This document shows, piece after piece, positions 6,711-12,387 of a stretch of 28,708 bases of DNA. The first letter of the stretch is position 1. The number at the start of each line of letters is the position of its first letter. The notes beneath the pieces were generated by a model that was given only the letters and a program-made list of their open reading frames with translations, searched no databases and was not told the origin of the DNA. The translations under genes and the position numbers were made by a program. Source of the DNA: a virus; the IMG/VR virus record IMGVR_UViG_3300007542_000127, positions 1 through 28,708 of that record; one strand, given 5' to 3'.

Positions 6711-7469
6711 TTAACGACCGCGGCTGCCGCCCTTACGACCGCCCATTCCCTTGCGACCATTGCCAGAACTCTTGCGAGTCTGACCGGTTGCTTCCCTCAG
6801 ACCAGAAATACGCTTGGCTGAGATGCCGCCAGGAGTCCTGCGGCTTTTCTTTTTCTCGCCTGATTCACTCTTAGAACCGTACTTTGCCTTAGCAGCTTCA
6901 ATGTACTGTTCGTACTTAGCTTGTGCTTTCTCTTTACGAGCTAACAAACGTTCACGGCGGCGATCAAACGCTTCCTGTTGAGCTGGAGTTAACTCACGCC
7001 GTTCTTTTGAGCCACGCTCAGAACGATTCTCTCTTGCTGCCTTTAAGCGGTCTAATTTTGAACGCCGGGCTTCAGCATTGTCGCCACGGAACATACGCTC
7101 TTCCCCGTTGGCACGACGAGGACCTGCACCGCCTTTACGACCTTGGCCGCGACCGCCCATTCCACGAGGAGTACGTTCCTCTCCATCAGCACGACGAGGA
7201 CCTAAGCCAGCCTTGCGACCTTGGCCACGACCGCCCATTCCACGAGGTGTGCGCTCTTCTCCGTCCATACCACGAGGAGTGCGACCGCCTACACCACGTT
7301 CGCCTGCTGCTTTACGACCAGCACCTTTGCGACCTTGGCCAGGACCACGCGTACCTTCTCCACGTGCTTTACGGCCCTGACCTTTACGGCCTTGGCCCCT
7401 ACCTCCCGTAGAAGGTGCACCGCCGCCTAGAAAATTTTCTGCGGATTCGGTAAGAATAAATTCATTCAT
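6711..7469 (-). CDS. Arg/Gly-rich repeat protein, 252 aa, disordered
   Basis: The start is firm: AAAGGAG (7482-7476) lies six bases before ATG 7469, the best ribosome binding site seen in the window. Residues 1-15 (MNEFILTESAENFLG) are ordinary. Residues 16-130 are Gly/Arg/Lys-rich, with a repeated block near GEERTPRGMGGRGQGRK containing GRGQGRKG. Residues 131-195 are charged and helical (RRSKLDRLKAARENR, AKAKYEQYIEAAKAKYG), and residues 196-252 return to a basic tail ending GRKGMGGRKGGSRGR. The layout suggests RGG-box-like nucleic-acid binding and a disordered protein with a helical core; this is inference. It shares GRGQGRKG with the 784-aa protein. A 12-codon frame (7500-7462) overlaps its start and could couple translation. 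Confidence 0.8.
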   Translation of the reverse strand: MNEFILTESAENFLGGGAPSTGGRGQGRKGQGRKARGEGTRGPGQGRKGAGRKAAGERGVGGRTPRGMDGEERTPRGMGGRGQGRKAGLGPRRADGEERTPRGMGGRGQGRKGGAGPRRANGEERMFRGDNAEARRSKLDRLKAARENRSERGSKERRELTPAQQEAFDRRRERLLARKEKAQAKYEQYIEAAKAKYGSKSESGEKKKSRRTPGGISAKRISGLREATGQTRKSSGNGRKGMGGRKGGSRGR

Positions 7470-7525
7470 GAGAGACTCCTTTGGAAATGGAGCGAGCCAT
7501 TAATCTTTAACTAGATTCAATTTAT

Positions 7526-7531
7526 ATTATA
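7526..7531 (-). promoter_or_regulatory. -10 box of the Arg/Gly-rich protein gene
   Basis: On the minus strand TATAAT (7531-7526) sits in an AT-rich stretch reading AGTATAATATAAATTG, about 57 bases before the ATG at 7469. No good -35 box lies 16-18 bases upstream, so it could be an activator-dependent or phage-specific promoter. With the perfect Shine-Dalgarno site, it points to strong expression. The remainder of the 195-base divergent gap has no other clear feature. Confidence 0.45.
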
Positions 7532-7670
7532 CTATTCTTCTTTTCTTAATCAGTTAGCTATTAGTTCTAAGGTCAGCTGAAGAATACTAAGAACTTTAAC
7601 TGCATACCCACACCTCCCCTAGTCAACAGCAAACCGCCCCGCTAGTCTCGGTGCGCACTTTGCTTTGCCC

Positions 7671-7997
7671 ATGGCTTCTGAATACTACTTCAAGGACTAC
7701 GAGAACTATCTTCTGTTATTTAAACAGCATTCAGCAATGGTTGCTGAAATGATGGGTGCACTCAATGATCGGATCTTTGATCGTGGTTTGTCCCCAGTTG
7801 AAAGTCACAAGTTATTCAGAATGACCTTGGATCTTCTCTATGATGTGAATCGAACTTATAAAGAGCAAAATAAATTACCTGATGAATACGAACTTGTAAC
7901 TTTTCCTAAAGCTGATGAAGTGCTTAATTCAATGCGATCTCTCCTCAAAGAGGAGCTTGATCGGTACCTGGGATCTAGCGATGCAACCAACCAATGA
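7671..7997 (+). CDS. hypothetical helical protein, 108 aa
   Basis: ATG 7671 gives MASEYYFKDYENYLLLFKQH; a TTG two codons upstream is possible but less likely. The chain is almost wholly predicted helix (SAMVAEMMGALNDRIF, ESHKLFRMTLDLLYDVNRTY, EVLNSMRSLLKEELDRYL), suggesting a small helical bundle. Its 3' end overlaps the AbrB-like gene by 17 bases, so the genes from here to 8808 form a tightly overlapping + operon. I do not recognise the family, and no catalytic motif is visible. Confidence 0.65.
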   Translation: MASEYYFKDYENYLLLFKQHSAMVAEMMGALNDRIFDRGLSPVESHKLFRMTLDLLYDVNRTYKEQNKLPDEYELVTFPKADEVLNSMRSLLKEELDRYLGSSDATNQ

Positions 7998-8157
7998 AAC
8001 CACCAAATCCTGGATCTGTGATGTTAATGAGGAAGGTATTCTTATCGTCCCAGACGATCTATGGGAAGAGCTTGATTGGGAGATTGGAGATGAAATTGAA
8101 TTCATTGATAACGAAGATGACACCTTCTCGATGGTTAAAGTAAATGAAACTATCTGA
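7981..8157 (+). CDS. AbrB/SpoVT-like swapped-hairpin protein, 58 aa
   Basis: The 58-aa protein begins MQPTNETTKSWICDVNEEG. It continues ILIVPDDLWEELDWEIGDEI then EFIDNEDDTFSMVKV, the order strand - P-x-x-hydrophobic helix - GDxhxF strand - acidic turn - strand. This is the pattern of SpoVT-AbrB domains, which dimerise through swapped hairpins and usually bind DNA as repressors or antitoxins. Unlike DNA-binding members it is very acidic with few Arg/Lys on the first strand, so DNA binding is doubtful and it may act through protein contacts. It overlaps both its neighbours (17 and 14 bases), which points to coupled translation. No toxin-like partner is apparent. Confidence 0.55.
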   Translation: MQPTNETTKSWICDVNEEGILIVPDDLWEELDWEIGDEIEFIDNEDDTFSMVKVNETI

Positions 8158-8557
8158 ACTCATCAATAAACTCCAGCGTCTTCACGATCTTTATCCAAAC
8201 ATTGATCCTGAAGTTACAATTACTGAAGTTGTCTACAGACCTTTTGATAAAGAAAAAGAAGATCCTGAGTTTTATTGTCGATCAATATATGATCTAACAT
8301 GTTTTGAACTACAAACATTTGTTAACATCCCTTCTGAACAACTCTTCTCTGAACGTGGTCCTTACTTAAATATCTTCTATGAAGGTGAAGTCATTCATCG
8401 ACCTGAAGATTACTGGAAAAACAACTACTTCACGCAACATGCAAACAAACAAACTGGCAGCATTCATTCAAGCAGCTGCACAACAACAGAACCAGGAACT
8501 TCACTGGATCAGCAGTCTCTATCAACAGAGATTGAAGACTCTTACGGAAACAAATAA
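8144..8557 (+). CDS. hypothetical acidic protein, 137 aa
   Basis: The product begins MKLSELINKLQRLHDLYPNI and continues with a beta-looking, acidic body (EVTITEVVYRPF, YLNIFYEGEVIHRPEDY). The first 105 residues look like a compact, well-composed phage protein with an N-terminal helix similar to small DUF-type proteins (hxExIxxLxxhxxxxPxhDxEV). The last 33 residues are Ser/Thr/Gln-rich and look like an out-of-frame reading of the next gene, which shares those 119 bases. This gene may originally have stopped near 8450. It overlaps the AbrB-like gene by 14 bases. Function unknown. Confidence 0.6.
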   Translation: MKLSELINKLQRLHDLYPNIDPEVTITEVVYRPFDKEKEDPEFYCRSIYDLTCFELQTFVNIPSEQLFSERGPYLNIFYEGEVIHRPEDYWKNNYFTQHANKQTGSIHSSSCTTTEPGTSLDQQSLSTEIEDSYGNK

Positions 8558-8627
8558 GAAATATAATGAATGGATAAAGTCTCAATGTAATGAAGACACA
8601 CAAGCCATTAGATCCGAAACAACCTGA
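8439..8627 (+). CDS. hypothetical coiled-coil protein, 62 aa
   Basis: ATG 8439 gives MQTNKLAAFIQAAAQQQNQ and a strongly helical, Gln/Lys-rich chain with heptad-like leucines (ISSLYQQRLKTLTETNKKY). The first 119 bases overlap the preceding gene in another frame and the last 38 bases overlap the next gene. Its composition is natural while the overlapping frame's C-terminus is not, so this frame is favoured as the real code there. No ribosome binding site is seen; translation may be coupled to upstream genes. Function unknown. Confidence 0.5.
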   Translation: MQTNKLAAFIQAAAQQQNQELHWISSLYQQRLKTLTETNKKYNEWIKSQCNEDTQAIRSETT

Positions 8628-8808
8628 TCTAGTGTGTCGTTCTTGCGGTGGTGACTGGGGTTTATGGTGGGACGGTGGTGACTACTCCGGACCACCTACT
8701 AACTGTTCAATATTTGCTCCAGGTAAATGTGGTGTTTGCGGTAAAAATACAGCTGTAACTAAACCAGGTAATTACGGATATTTAAAAGAAGGCTGGCAAA
8801 ATCTTTGA
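8590..8808 (+). CDS. zinc-ribbon-like small protein, 72 aa
   Basis: The product begins MKTHKPLDPKQPDLVCRSCG and has two CxxC knuckles: CRSC at residues 16-19 and CGVC at about 47-50, separated by a Trp/Gly/Asp-rich loop (GDWGLWWDGGDYSG). Two CxxC pairs about 30 residues apart fit a zinc ribbon. A further Cys (NCSIF, residue 39) lies between. Zinc ribbons mediate nucleic-acid or protein contacts; which applies here is unknown. The start overlaps the previous gene by 38 bases. It ends 32 bases before the long low-complexity gene and may share its transcript. Confidence 0.6.
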   Translation: MKTHKPLDPKQPDLVCRSCGGDWGLWWDGGDYSGPPTNCSIFAPGKCGVCGKNTAVTKPGNYGYLKEGWQNL

Positions 8809-8840
8809 TAGAGTAGGTAAGGCAACCATTTATATTTGTT

Positions 8841-11195
8841 ATGCCTACAAGAAACTCAGGTGGTGGAGGTTCTAGATCCGCTCCAGCACCTGCACCAAGG
8901 GCAGCTGCACCTCCTCCCCGTGTATCAGCCCCGGCTCCGCAAACTGCTTTTATCAGTACAGTTGCGTCTTCTCCACAACAGTTTGTACCTCCTAAAACTC
9001 AAGGAGGTGGTAATGCTGCTAACCGAAACCAAGCACCAAAAAATCAAGGTGGCGGTGGTGGCAACCGAAACCAAGGTCCTAAGAACCAAGGTCCTAAGAA
9101 CCAAGGTCCTAAGAACCAAGGTCCTAAAAACCAAGGCGGCGGTGGTGGCAATCGCCAAGGCGGTAACCGCTCAACTCCAACTGCTGCTCCGCCTCCTAGT
9201 GCAGGACAAAATCGCCAAGGTCCTAAAAACCAAGGTCCTAAAAATCAGGGCCAAGGTCGTAAGAATCAAGGTGGTAGAGGACAAGGTGGCAAAGGTCAAG
9301 CCGGTGCTAATCCATTTGTTGACGTAGCAAATAGAACTGGAAACGACGGTCGTCAGCGTGGCCAAGGAGGTGGTCGTGCTGGTCAAGAACGTGGTGGCCA
9401 GGAAATGATGGGTCGTGGTCGCGGCCAGGGCCGTAAAGGCGGTGGCGGTCGTGATGATCGTCAAGGTCAAGGCGGTCGTGGTGGTCGTAACCGCGATGAA
9501 ATGATGGGTCGTGGTCAAGGGCAGGACCGTGGCGGTCGTGGTCAAAGGCAGGACCGTGGCGGTCGTAACCGCGATGAAATGATGGGTGGCGCAGGCGAAA
9601 ACATGCGTGATCGCATGGGTCGTCGTAACCGCAACCGTCGTGATCGTGGTGGCGCAGCCGGTGAAGACCAAGGTTTTGATCAAGGTTCAGAAGATCAAGG
9701 TTTTGACCAAGGTTCAGAAGATCAAGGTTTTGATCAGGGTTCTGATGAAAGCTTTGATCAAGGTTCTGAAGATCAAGGTGGCGCAGAAGAAACTCCTCCT
9801 GATGCCAATGAATTCCTTGATAATTTCATTGAAGAAACTGGTGCAGGACAAGAAGAATCTCCTCAACCTGCCCAAGAAGAAGAGCAACCTACAAGGACTC
9901 AAGAAACAACCTCTACTCAATCGGAAGCACCTGCTTCTGGTGGAGGTGGCTTCGGTATCCAAGGTCTCCTCTCTGCAGAAGAACAGCAAAAAGCTGGCGG
10001 TAGTAATGCTGCTGCTGCATTAGCAGCTGCTCAAGCACGACGCCGCGCTTCTGGTAGCGATGGTGGCGGTTCTACTCCTGCTCCTACACCTGCACCTGCT
10101 CCTACTCCAGGACCTAAAAGAGCTCCTACTCCTCCACCTAAACAAGGCCCCACACGTCAGCCTGGACAACAAGGTGGTCAAGCTGGTGGTCAAGCTGGTT
10201 CACAACCTGCAAGACAGCCTGCAAGACAGCCTGGACAAGGCGCTGCTGGTGGACAAGCTGGTGGCCAGGCTGGTGAAAGTTTTGATCAAGGCGGTACTGA
10301 TCAGACAGGTACTGATCAAACTGGTACTGATCAAACTGGTGGCCAGGAAGAAGCTGGGGGTGGCCGTACCCGTCGTGAACGTCGTCAAGATCGCCGTGAA
10401 GAACGCCAGCAAGATCGTCAAGGTGGCGGTCGTCAAGATCGTCAAAGCGGTCGTGGTGGTCGCGGTGGTCAAGAACGCGGTGGCCAAGAACAAGAAGGCG
10501 GTCGCGGTGGCCGAAACCAAGGCCGTAAAGGTCAAGGTGGTAAAGGCCAAGGCGGTAAAGGACAGGGCGGCAAAGGTCAAGGTGGAAAAGGTCAAGGTGG
10601 AAAAGGACAAGGCGGTAAGGGCCAAGGTGGCAAGAACCGCAACATGCCCTTTAACCCCATGGACCAACCATCTAAAAAACAAGGTGGTAAGGGTCAGGGC
10701 AATAAGGGACAAGGCGGTAAAGGCCAAGGACCTAAAGGCCAAGGTGGCAAGAAACAAGGTGGAAAAGGTCAAGGTGGTAAAAACCAAACGACACAGTTTG
10801 ACTTCTTGCCACAACCCGGTAAAAAACAAGGCGGCAAAAACCAAGGTTCTAAAGGCCAAGGTGGTAAAAACCAAGGTAGTAAAGGCCCTGGACCCAAAAA
10901 TCAACCTGCTAAAAAGCAAGGTGGTAAAGCTCCCGCACCCAAGAACCAACCTCCTAAAAAACAGAGTGGTAAAGGTGGTGTTGGAAGCCAAGCACCTAAG
11001 GGTCAAGGTGGAAAGGGTCAGGGTGGAAAAAACCAAGGACAAAAAGTTCCTTTCATTCCTCCCAAAAACCAGCCTCCTCAAAACCCACCGCCTAAGAGCC
11101 CACCTCCCAAGAGCCCCCCTCCTAAAGGGCAAGGTAACAAGGGCCAAGGTGGTAAAAACCAAGGTGGCAAAGGACAAGGCGGTAAGAAACGTTAA
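8841..11195 (+). CDS. 784-aa low-complexity repeat protein, intrinsically disordered
   Basis: Begins MPTRNSGGGGSRSAPAPAPR, with no good ribosome binding site. Blocks in order (approximate residues): Pro/Ala-rich (10-50); GPKNQ repeats with GGGG spacers (55-155); RGQGG/GRNRDEMMG blocks with GRGRGQGRKG (170-270); acidic EDQGFDQGS repeats (275-312); acidic Gln/Glu segment holding the only ordinary-looking stretch, DANEFLDNFIEET (320-360); Ala/Pro/Gln linkers (390-480); TDQTG repeats (484-500); Arg/Glu/Gln-charged part (508-560); then about 220 residues of KGQGG-type units. Strong alternation of positive and negative blocks suggests a phase-separating or scaffold-like chain; this is inference. 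No cysteines or membrane segments. It could be a virion or nucleic-acid organiser. Long frames in other phases within it are by-products of the repeats. A terminator follows. Confidence 0.85.
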   Translation: MPTRNSGGGGSRSAPAPAPRAAAPPPRVSAPAPQTAFISTVASSPQQFVPPKTQGGGNAANRNQAPKNQGGGGGNRNQGPKNQGPKNQGPKNQGPKNQGGGGGNRQGGNRSTPTAAPPPSAGQNRQGPKNQGPKNQGQGRKNQGGRGQGGKGQAGANPFVDVANRTGNDGRQRGQGGGRAGQERGGQEMMGRGRGQGRKGGGGRDDRQGQGGRGGRNRDEMMGRGQGQDRGGRGQRQDRGGRNRDEMMGGAGENMRDRMGRRNRNRRDRGGAAGEDQGFDQGSEDQGFDQGSEDQGFDQGSDESFDQGSEDQGGAEETPPDANEFLDNFIEETGAGQEESPQPAQEEEQPTRTQETTSTQSEAPASGGGGFGIQGLLSAEEQQKAGGSNAAAALAAAQARRRASGSDGGGSTPAPTPAPAPTPGPKRAPTPPPKQGPTRQPGQQGGQAGGQAGSQPARQPARQPGQGAAGGQAGGQAGESFDQGGTDQTGTDQTGTDQTGGQEEAGGGRTRRERRQDRREERQQDRQGGGRQDRQSGRGGRGGQERGGQEQEGGRGGRNQGRKGQGGKGQGGKGQGGKGQGGKGQGGKGQGGKGQGGKNRNMPFNPMDQPSKKQGGKGQGNKGQGGKGQGPKGQGGKKQGGKGQGGKNQTTQFDFLPQPGKKQGGKNQGSKGQGGKNQGSKGPGPKNQPAKKQGGKAPAPKNQPPKKQSGKGGVGSQAPKGQGGKGQGGKNQGQKVPFIPPKNQPPQNPPPKSPPPKSPPPKGQGNKGQGGKNQGGKGQGGKKR
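9075..9134 (+). repeat. 15-bp tandem repeat, 4 copies (GPKNQ codons)
   Basis: The unit GGTCCTAAGAACCAA occurs four times head to tail, with the last copy carrying one G-to-A change. It encodes GPKNQ. Near identity at DNA level, including third positions, points to recent expansion by slippage or unequal recombination rather than selection on protein alone. Confidence 0.95.
9663..9767 (+). repeat. 27-bp tandem repeat encoding EDQGFDQGS
   Basis: Three 27-base units (9663-9689, 9690-9716, 9717-9743) encode EDQGFDQGS with few silent changes, followed by a shortened 24-base unit (DESFDQGS). They form the acidic block of the low-complexity protein. A single FDQGG remnant recurs near 10281, so the block may have been copied within the gene. 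Confidence 0.9.
10293..10337 (+). repeat. 15-bp tandem repeat, 3 copies (GTDQT codons)
   Basis: The unit GGTACTGATCARACW is present three times in a row, encoding GTDQT. Silent differences are limited to two positions. It separates a neutral Ala/Gln linker from the charged Arg/Glu/Gln part of the same protein. Confidence 0.9.
10524..10635 (+). repeat. degenerate 15-bp repeats encoding KGQGG
   Basis: Seven or more units of the form GGHAARGGHCARGGH encode KGQGG in tandem, and similar but interrupted copies continue to the end of the gene (KNQGG, KKQGG, KGQGP). Third positions vary widely (GGT, GGC, GGA; AAA, AAG), unlike the GPKNQ block, so this array looks older, with selection keeping the amino acid pattern. 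Confidence 0.85.
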
Positions 11196-11225
11196 TTTCT
11201 TATTCGTTTAACCTTTAGTTAAATG

Positions 11226-11262
11226 GGCAGATCGACTAGGTTTCTTAGTTGATCTGCCTTTA
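11226..11262 (+). terminator. Rho-independent terminator after the repeat protein gene
   Basis: GGCAGATC (11226-11233) pairs with GATCTGCC (11251-11258), extended by a G-U pair and ACTA/TAGT to a 13-bp stem with the loop GGTTTCT, followed by TTTAAAATTT. It ends the transcript of the 784-aa protein gene. Confidence 0.9.
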
Positions 11263-11276
11263 AAATTTGCTACCTT
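11249..11276 (+). promoter_or_regulatory. promoter candidate for the 11297-12333 operon
   Basis: TTGATC (11249-11254) and TACCTT (11271-11276) are separated by 16 bases, with TTTGC directly before the -10. The -35 lies in the downstream arm of the terminator. The same layout (TTGCAC, 16 bases, TTTGC then TACGTT) is found upstream of the exonuclease gene, which raises confidence slightly despite the weak -10. Confidence 0.3.
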
Positions 11277-11296
11277 GATGTTGTTGAATACTTCTT

Positions 11297-11536
11297 ATGG
11301 CTCGCAACACTAAAATCCGCTTTCGTGGTAAACCATCTGAAATCCTGGAGCCTATTGACTTCCAGGGTTATTCCATTCAGTCCCTACGCCACGGCAACAC
11401 CGGTCACATCCTCTACCGCTATCCCTCTAAAGAATACAATTGGGAACCATGCTGGGGTATGGACCTGGAGACTGCTAAAAAATCTATTACTCGCTACCAA
11501 GAAAAACTAGAACTACAATCAGAAACAGAGTCATAA
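11297..11536 (+). CDS. hypothetical small basic protein, 79 aa
   Basis: The product begins MARNTKIRFRGKPSEILEPI and reads as a small alpha/beta protein: basic strand, then FQGYSIQSLRHGNTGHILYRY, then a Trp-containing turn (EYNWEPCWGMDLETAKKSI) leading into a C-terminal helix. I do not recognise it. It is the first gene of a tight four-gene operon: its TAA shares the A with the next ATG (TAATG), and all the following junctions also overlap. Confidence 0.65.
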   Translation: MARNTKIRFRGKPSEILEPIDFQGYSIQSLRHGNTGHILYRYPSKEYNWEPCWGMDLETAKKSITRYQEKLELQSETES

Positions 11537-11802
11537 TGCATATGGGACCAACGAAGAATGAACTGATGGATGATCTTGCATTGTCCATCTATGAATACCT
11601 TCATAAGGAGGCAACTTCCTATCAAGGTTCTTTGTTGGTCCTAATGCCCATTACAAAAATTGCTAAAGAGTTTGATCGCAATCATCGGACTATCACCCGT
11701 CGCATCAGTGCTCTTAAAGCTGAAGGGTTGATCCAACCTATTATCAAAAAAGATTACGTTACCCTCTATAGTATTGTTGACTGGGAAGAATCTGATGAAT
11801 GA
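11536..11802 (+). CDS. winged helix-turn-helix DNA-binding protein, 88 aa
   Basis: After an N-terminal helix (NELMDDLALSIYEYLHKEA) the protein has a helix-turn-helix of the form PITKIAKEFDRNHRTITRRI, then SALKAEGLIQPIIKKDYVTLYSI, which fits recognition helix, GLI wing turn and wing strands. This is the usual layout of winged-helix regulators such as MarR- or replication-initiator-like domains. A role as phage transcription regulator is inferred. Nothing shows its operator, though the palindrome over the -10 at 6262-6277 is one candidate. It overlaps the upstream gene (TAATG) and the downstream gene by 8 bases. Confidence 0.65.
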   Translation: MHMGPTKNELMDDLALSIYEYLHKEATSYQGSLLVLMPITKIAKEFDRNHRTITRRISALKAEGLIQPIIKKDYVTLYSIVDWEESDE

Positions 11803-12088
11803 AAAAGGTCACAATCCGGTATCTGATCTTACTTTTCTGCTCGGTAGCTTTACCGATAACGGCAGGTCTCTACGTTCCTTTGTGAGTCACCCTCAAGAGC
11901 TTGCTATTACTATCCTTGTTTCTGGATTACTCGCTAACTCCAGGTGGGCCATGGATCCAGATGATGCAATTAAAACTGCTTTCATCATCCATGAAAAAAT
12001 TCAAAAGGAAGTTCAGAACTATCAGTCCCTCAAATTTGTTAACAACGTTGAGGGTTGCTTCCGTCGCCCAGAGCTCACAGAAGAATGA
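11795..12088 (+). CDS. hypothetical protein, 97 aa
   Basis: ATG 11795 overlaps the end of the winged-helix gene by 8 bases and gives MNEKGHNPVSDLTFLLGSFT. The middle is helical and hydrophobic (ELAITILVSGLLANS), though too short and mixed for a confident membrane segment, followed by DPDDAIKTAFIIHEKIQKEV. It ends in TGA at 12086-12088, overlapping the next ATG by four bases (ATGA). I do not recognise the family. Its tight coupling to the regulator suggests co-expression, but no function can be named. Confidence 0.6.
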   Translation: MNEKGHNPVSDLTFLLGSFTDNGRSLRSFVSHPQELAITILVSGLLANSRWAMDPDDAIKTAFIIHEKIQKEVQNYQSLKFVNNVEGCFRRPELTEE

Positions 12089-12333
12089 AGAACCAGCCCC
12101 TCTACTACTTTGATGTAGACATTGAATGGGGCCATCTTCGAGTCGGTCCACTCCTTGTGCACTGGTTCAACTCCAGTACGGAGTACGACTCTTGGGGAAG
12201 CGTGGATATCACCTGGGATCTTAAGCATTCCTTCCTTTTTTGTTTTAATCAGGCTAGGAAGCGCTTTGAATTCAACCACCGCGTCCTTGATCCAGACATC
12301 CGCCGTGTCATGAAAGGGGTCAAGCACTTCTAA
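12085..12333 (+). CDS. hypothetical beta-rich protein, 82 aa
   Basis: The product begins MKNQPLYYFDVDIEWGHLRV. It is rich in aromatics and strands (LLVHWFNSS, WGSVDITWDLKHSFLFCF) with a short basic C-terminal helix (LDPDIRRVMKGVKHF). It is the last of the four overlapping genes from 11297 (ATGA junction with its predecessor). I do not recognise it, and it has no catalytic or metal-binding motif that I can see. Confidence 0.6.
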   Translation: MKNQPLYYFDVDIEWGHLRVGPLLVHWFNSSTEYDSWGSVDITWDLKHSFLFCFNQARKRFEFNHRVLDPDIRRVMKGVKHF

Positions 12334-12338
12334 ATTGC

Positions 12339-12366
12339 TTGCACAGACTGGGTTTTTTGCTACGTT
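12339..12366 (+). promoter_or_regulatory. promoter candidate before the exonuclease gene
   Basis: TTGCAC (12339-12344), a 16-base spacer ending in TTTTTTGC, and TACGTT (12361-12366) resemble the weak promoter candidate at 11249-11276. It is 21 bases upstream of the GTG start of the exonuclease gene. The run of T in the spacer could alternatively mark transcription ending from upstream, but no stem precedes it. Confidence 0.3.
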
Positions 12367-12387
12367 ACAGCTACTTGAGCTGCGTCT

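Noticed and set aside
6511-6714. 67-codon + frame over the terminator at 6615
   Set aside because: It is out of frame with the real gene's end and runs through a perfect terminator stem; the sequence has no protein-like order.
10200-11177. Long minus-strand frame (325 codons) under the repeat protein
   Set aside because: It is a by-product of the biased repeats (GGN, AAR, CAR codons give few stops in reverse) and reads as Thr/Leu/Ala/Phe nonsense.
10060-11211. 383-codon + frame overlapping the repeat protein in another phase
   Set aside because: Same repeat-driven effect; Lys/Val/Ala-rich monotony without fold-like features, and the main frame extends well beyond it on the left.
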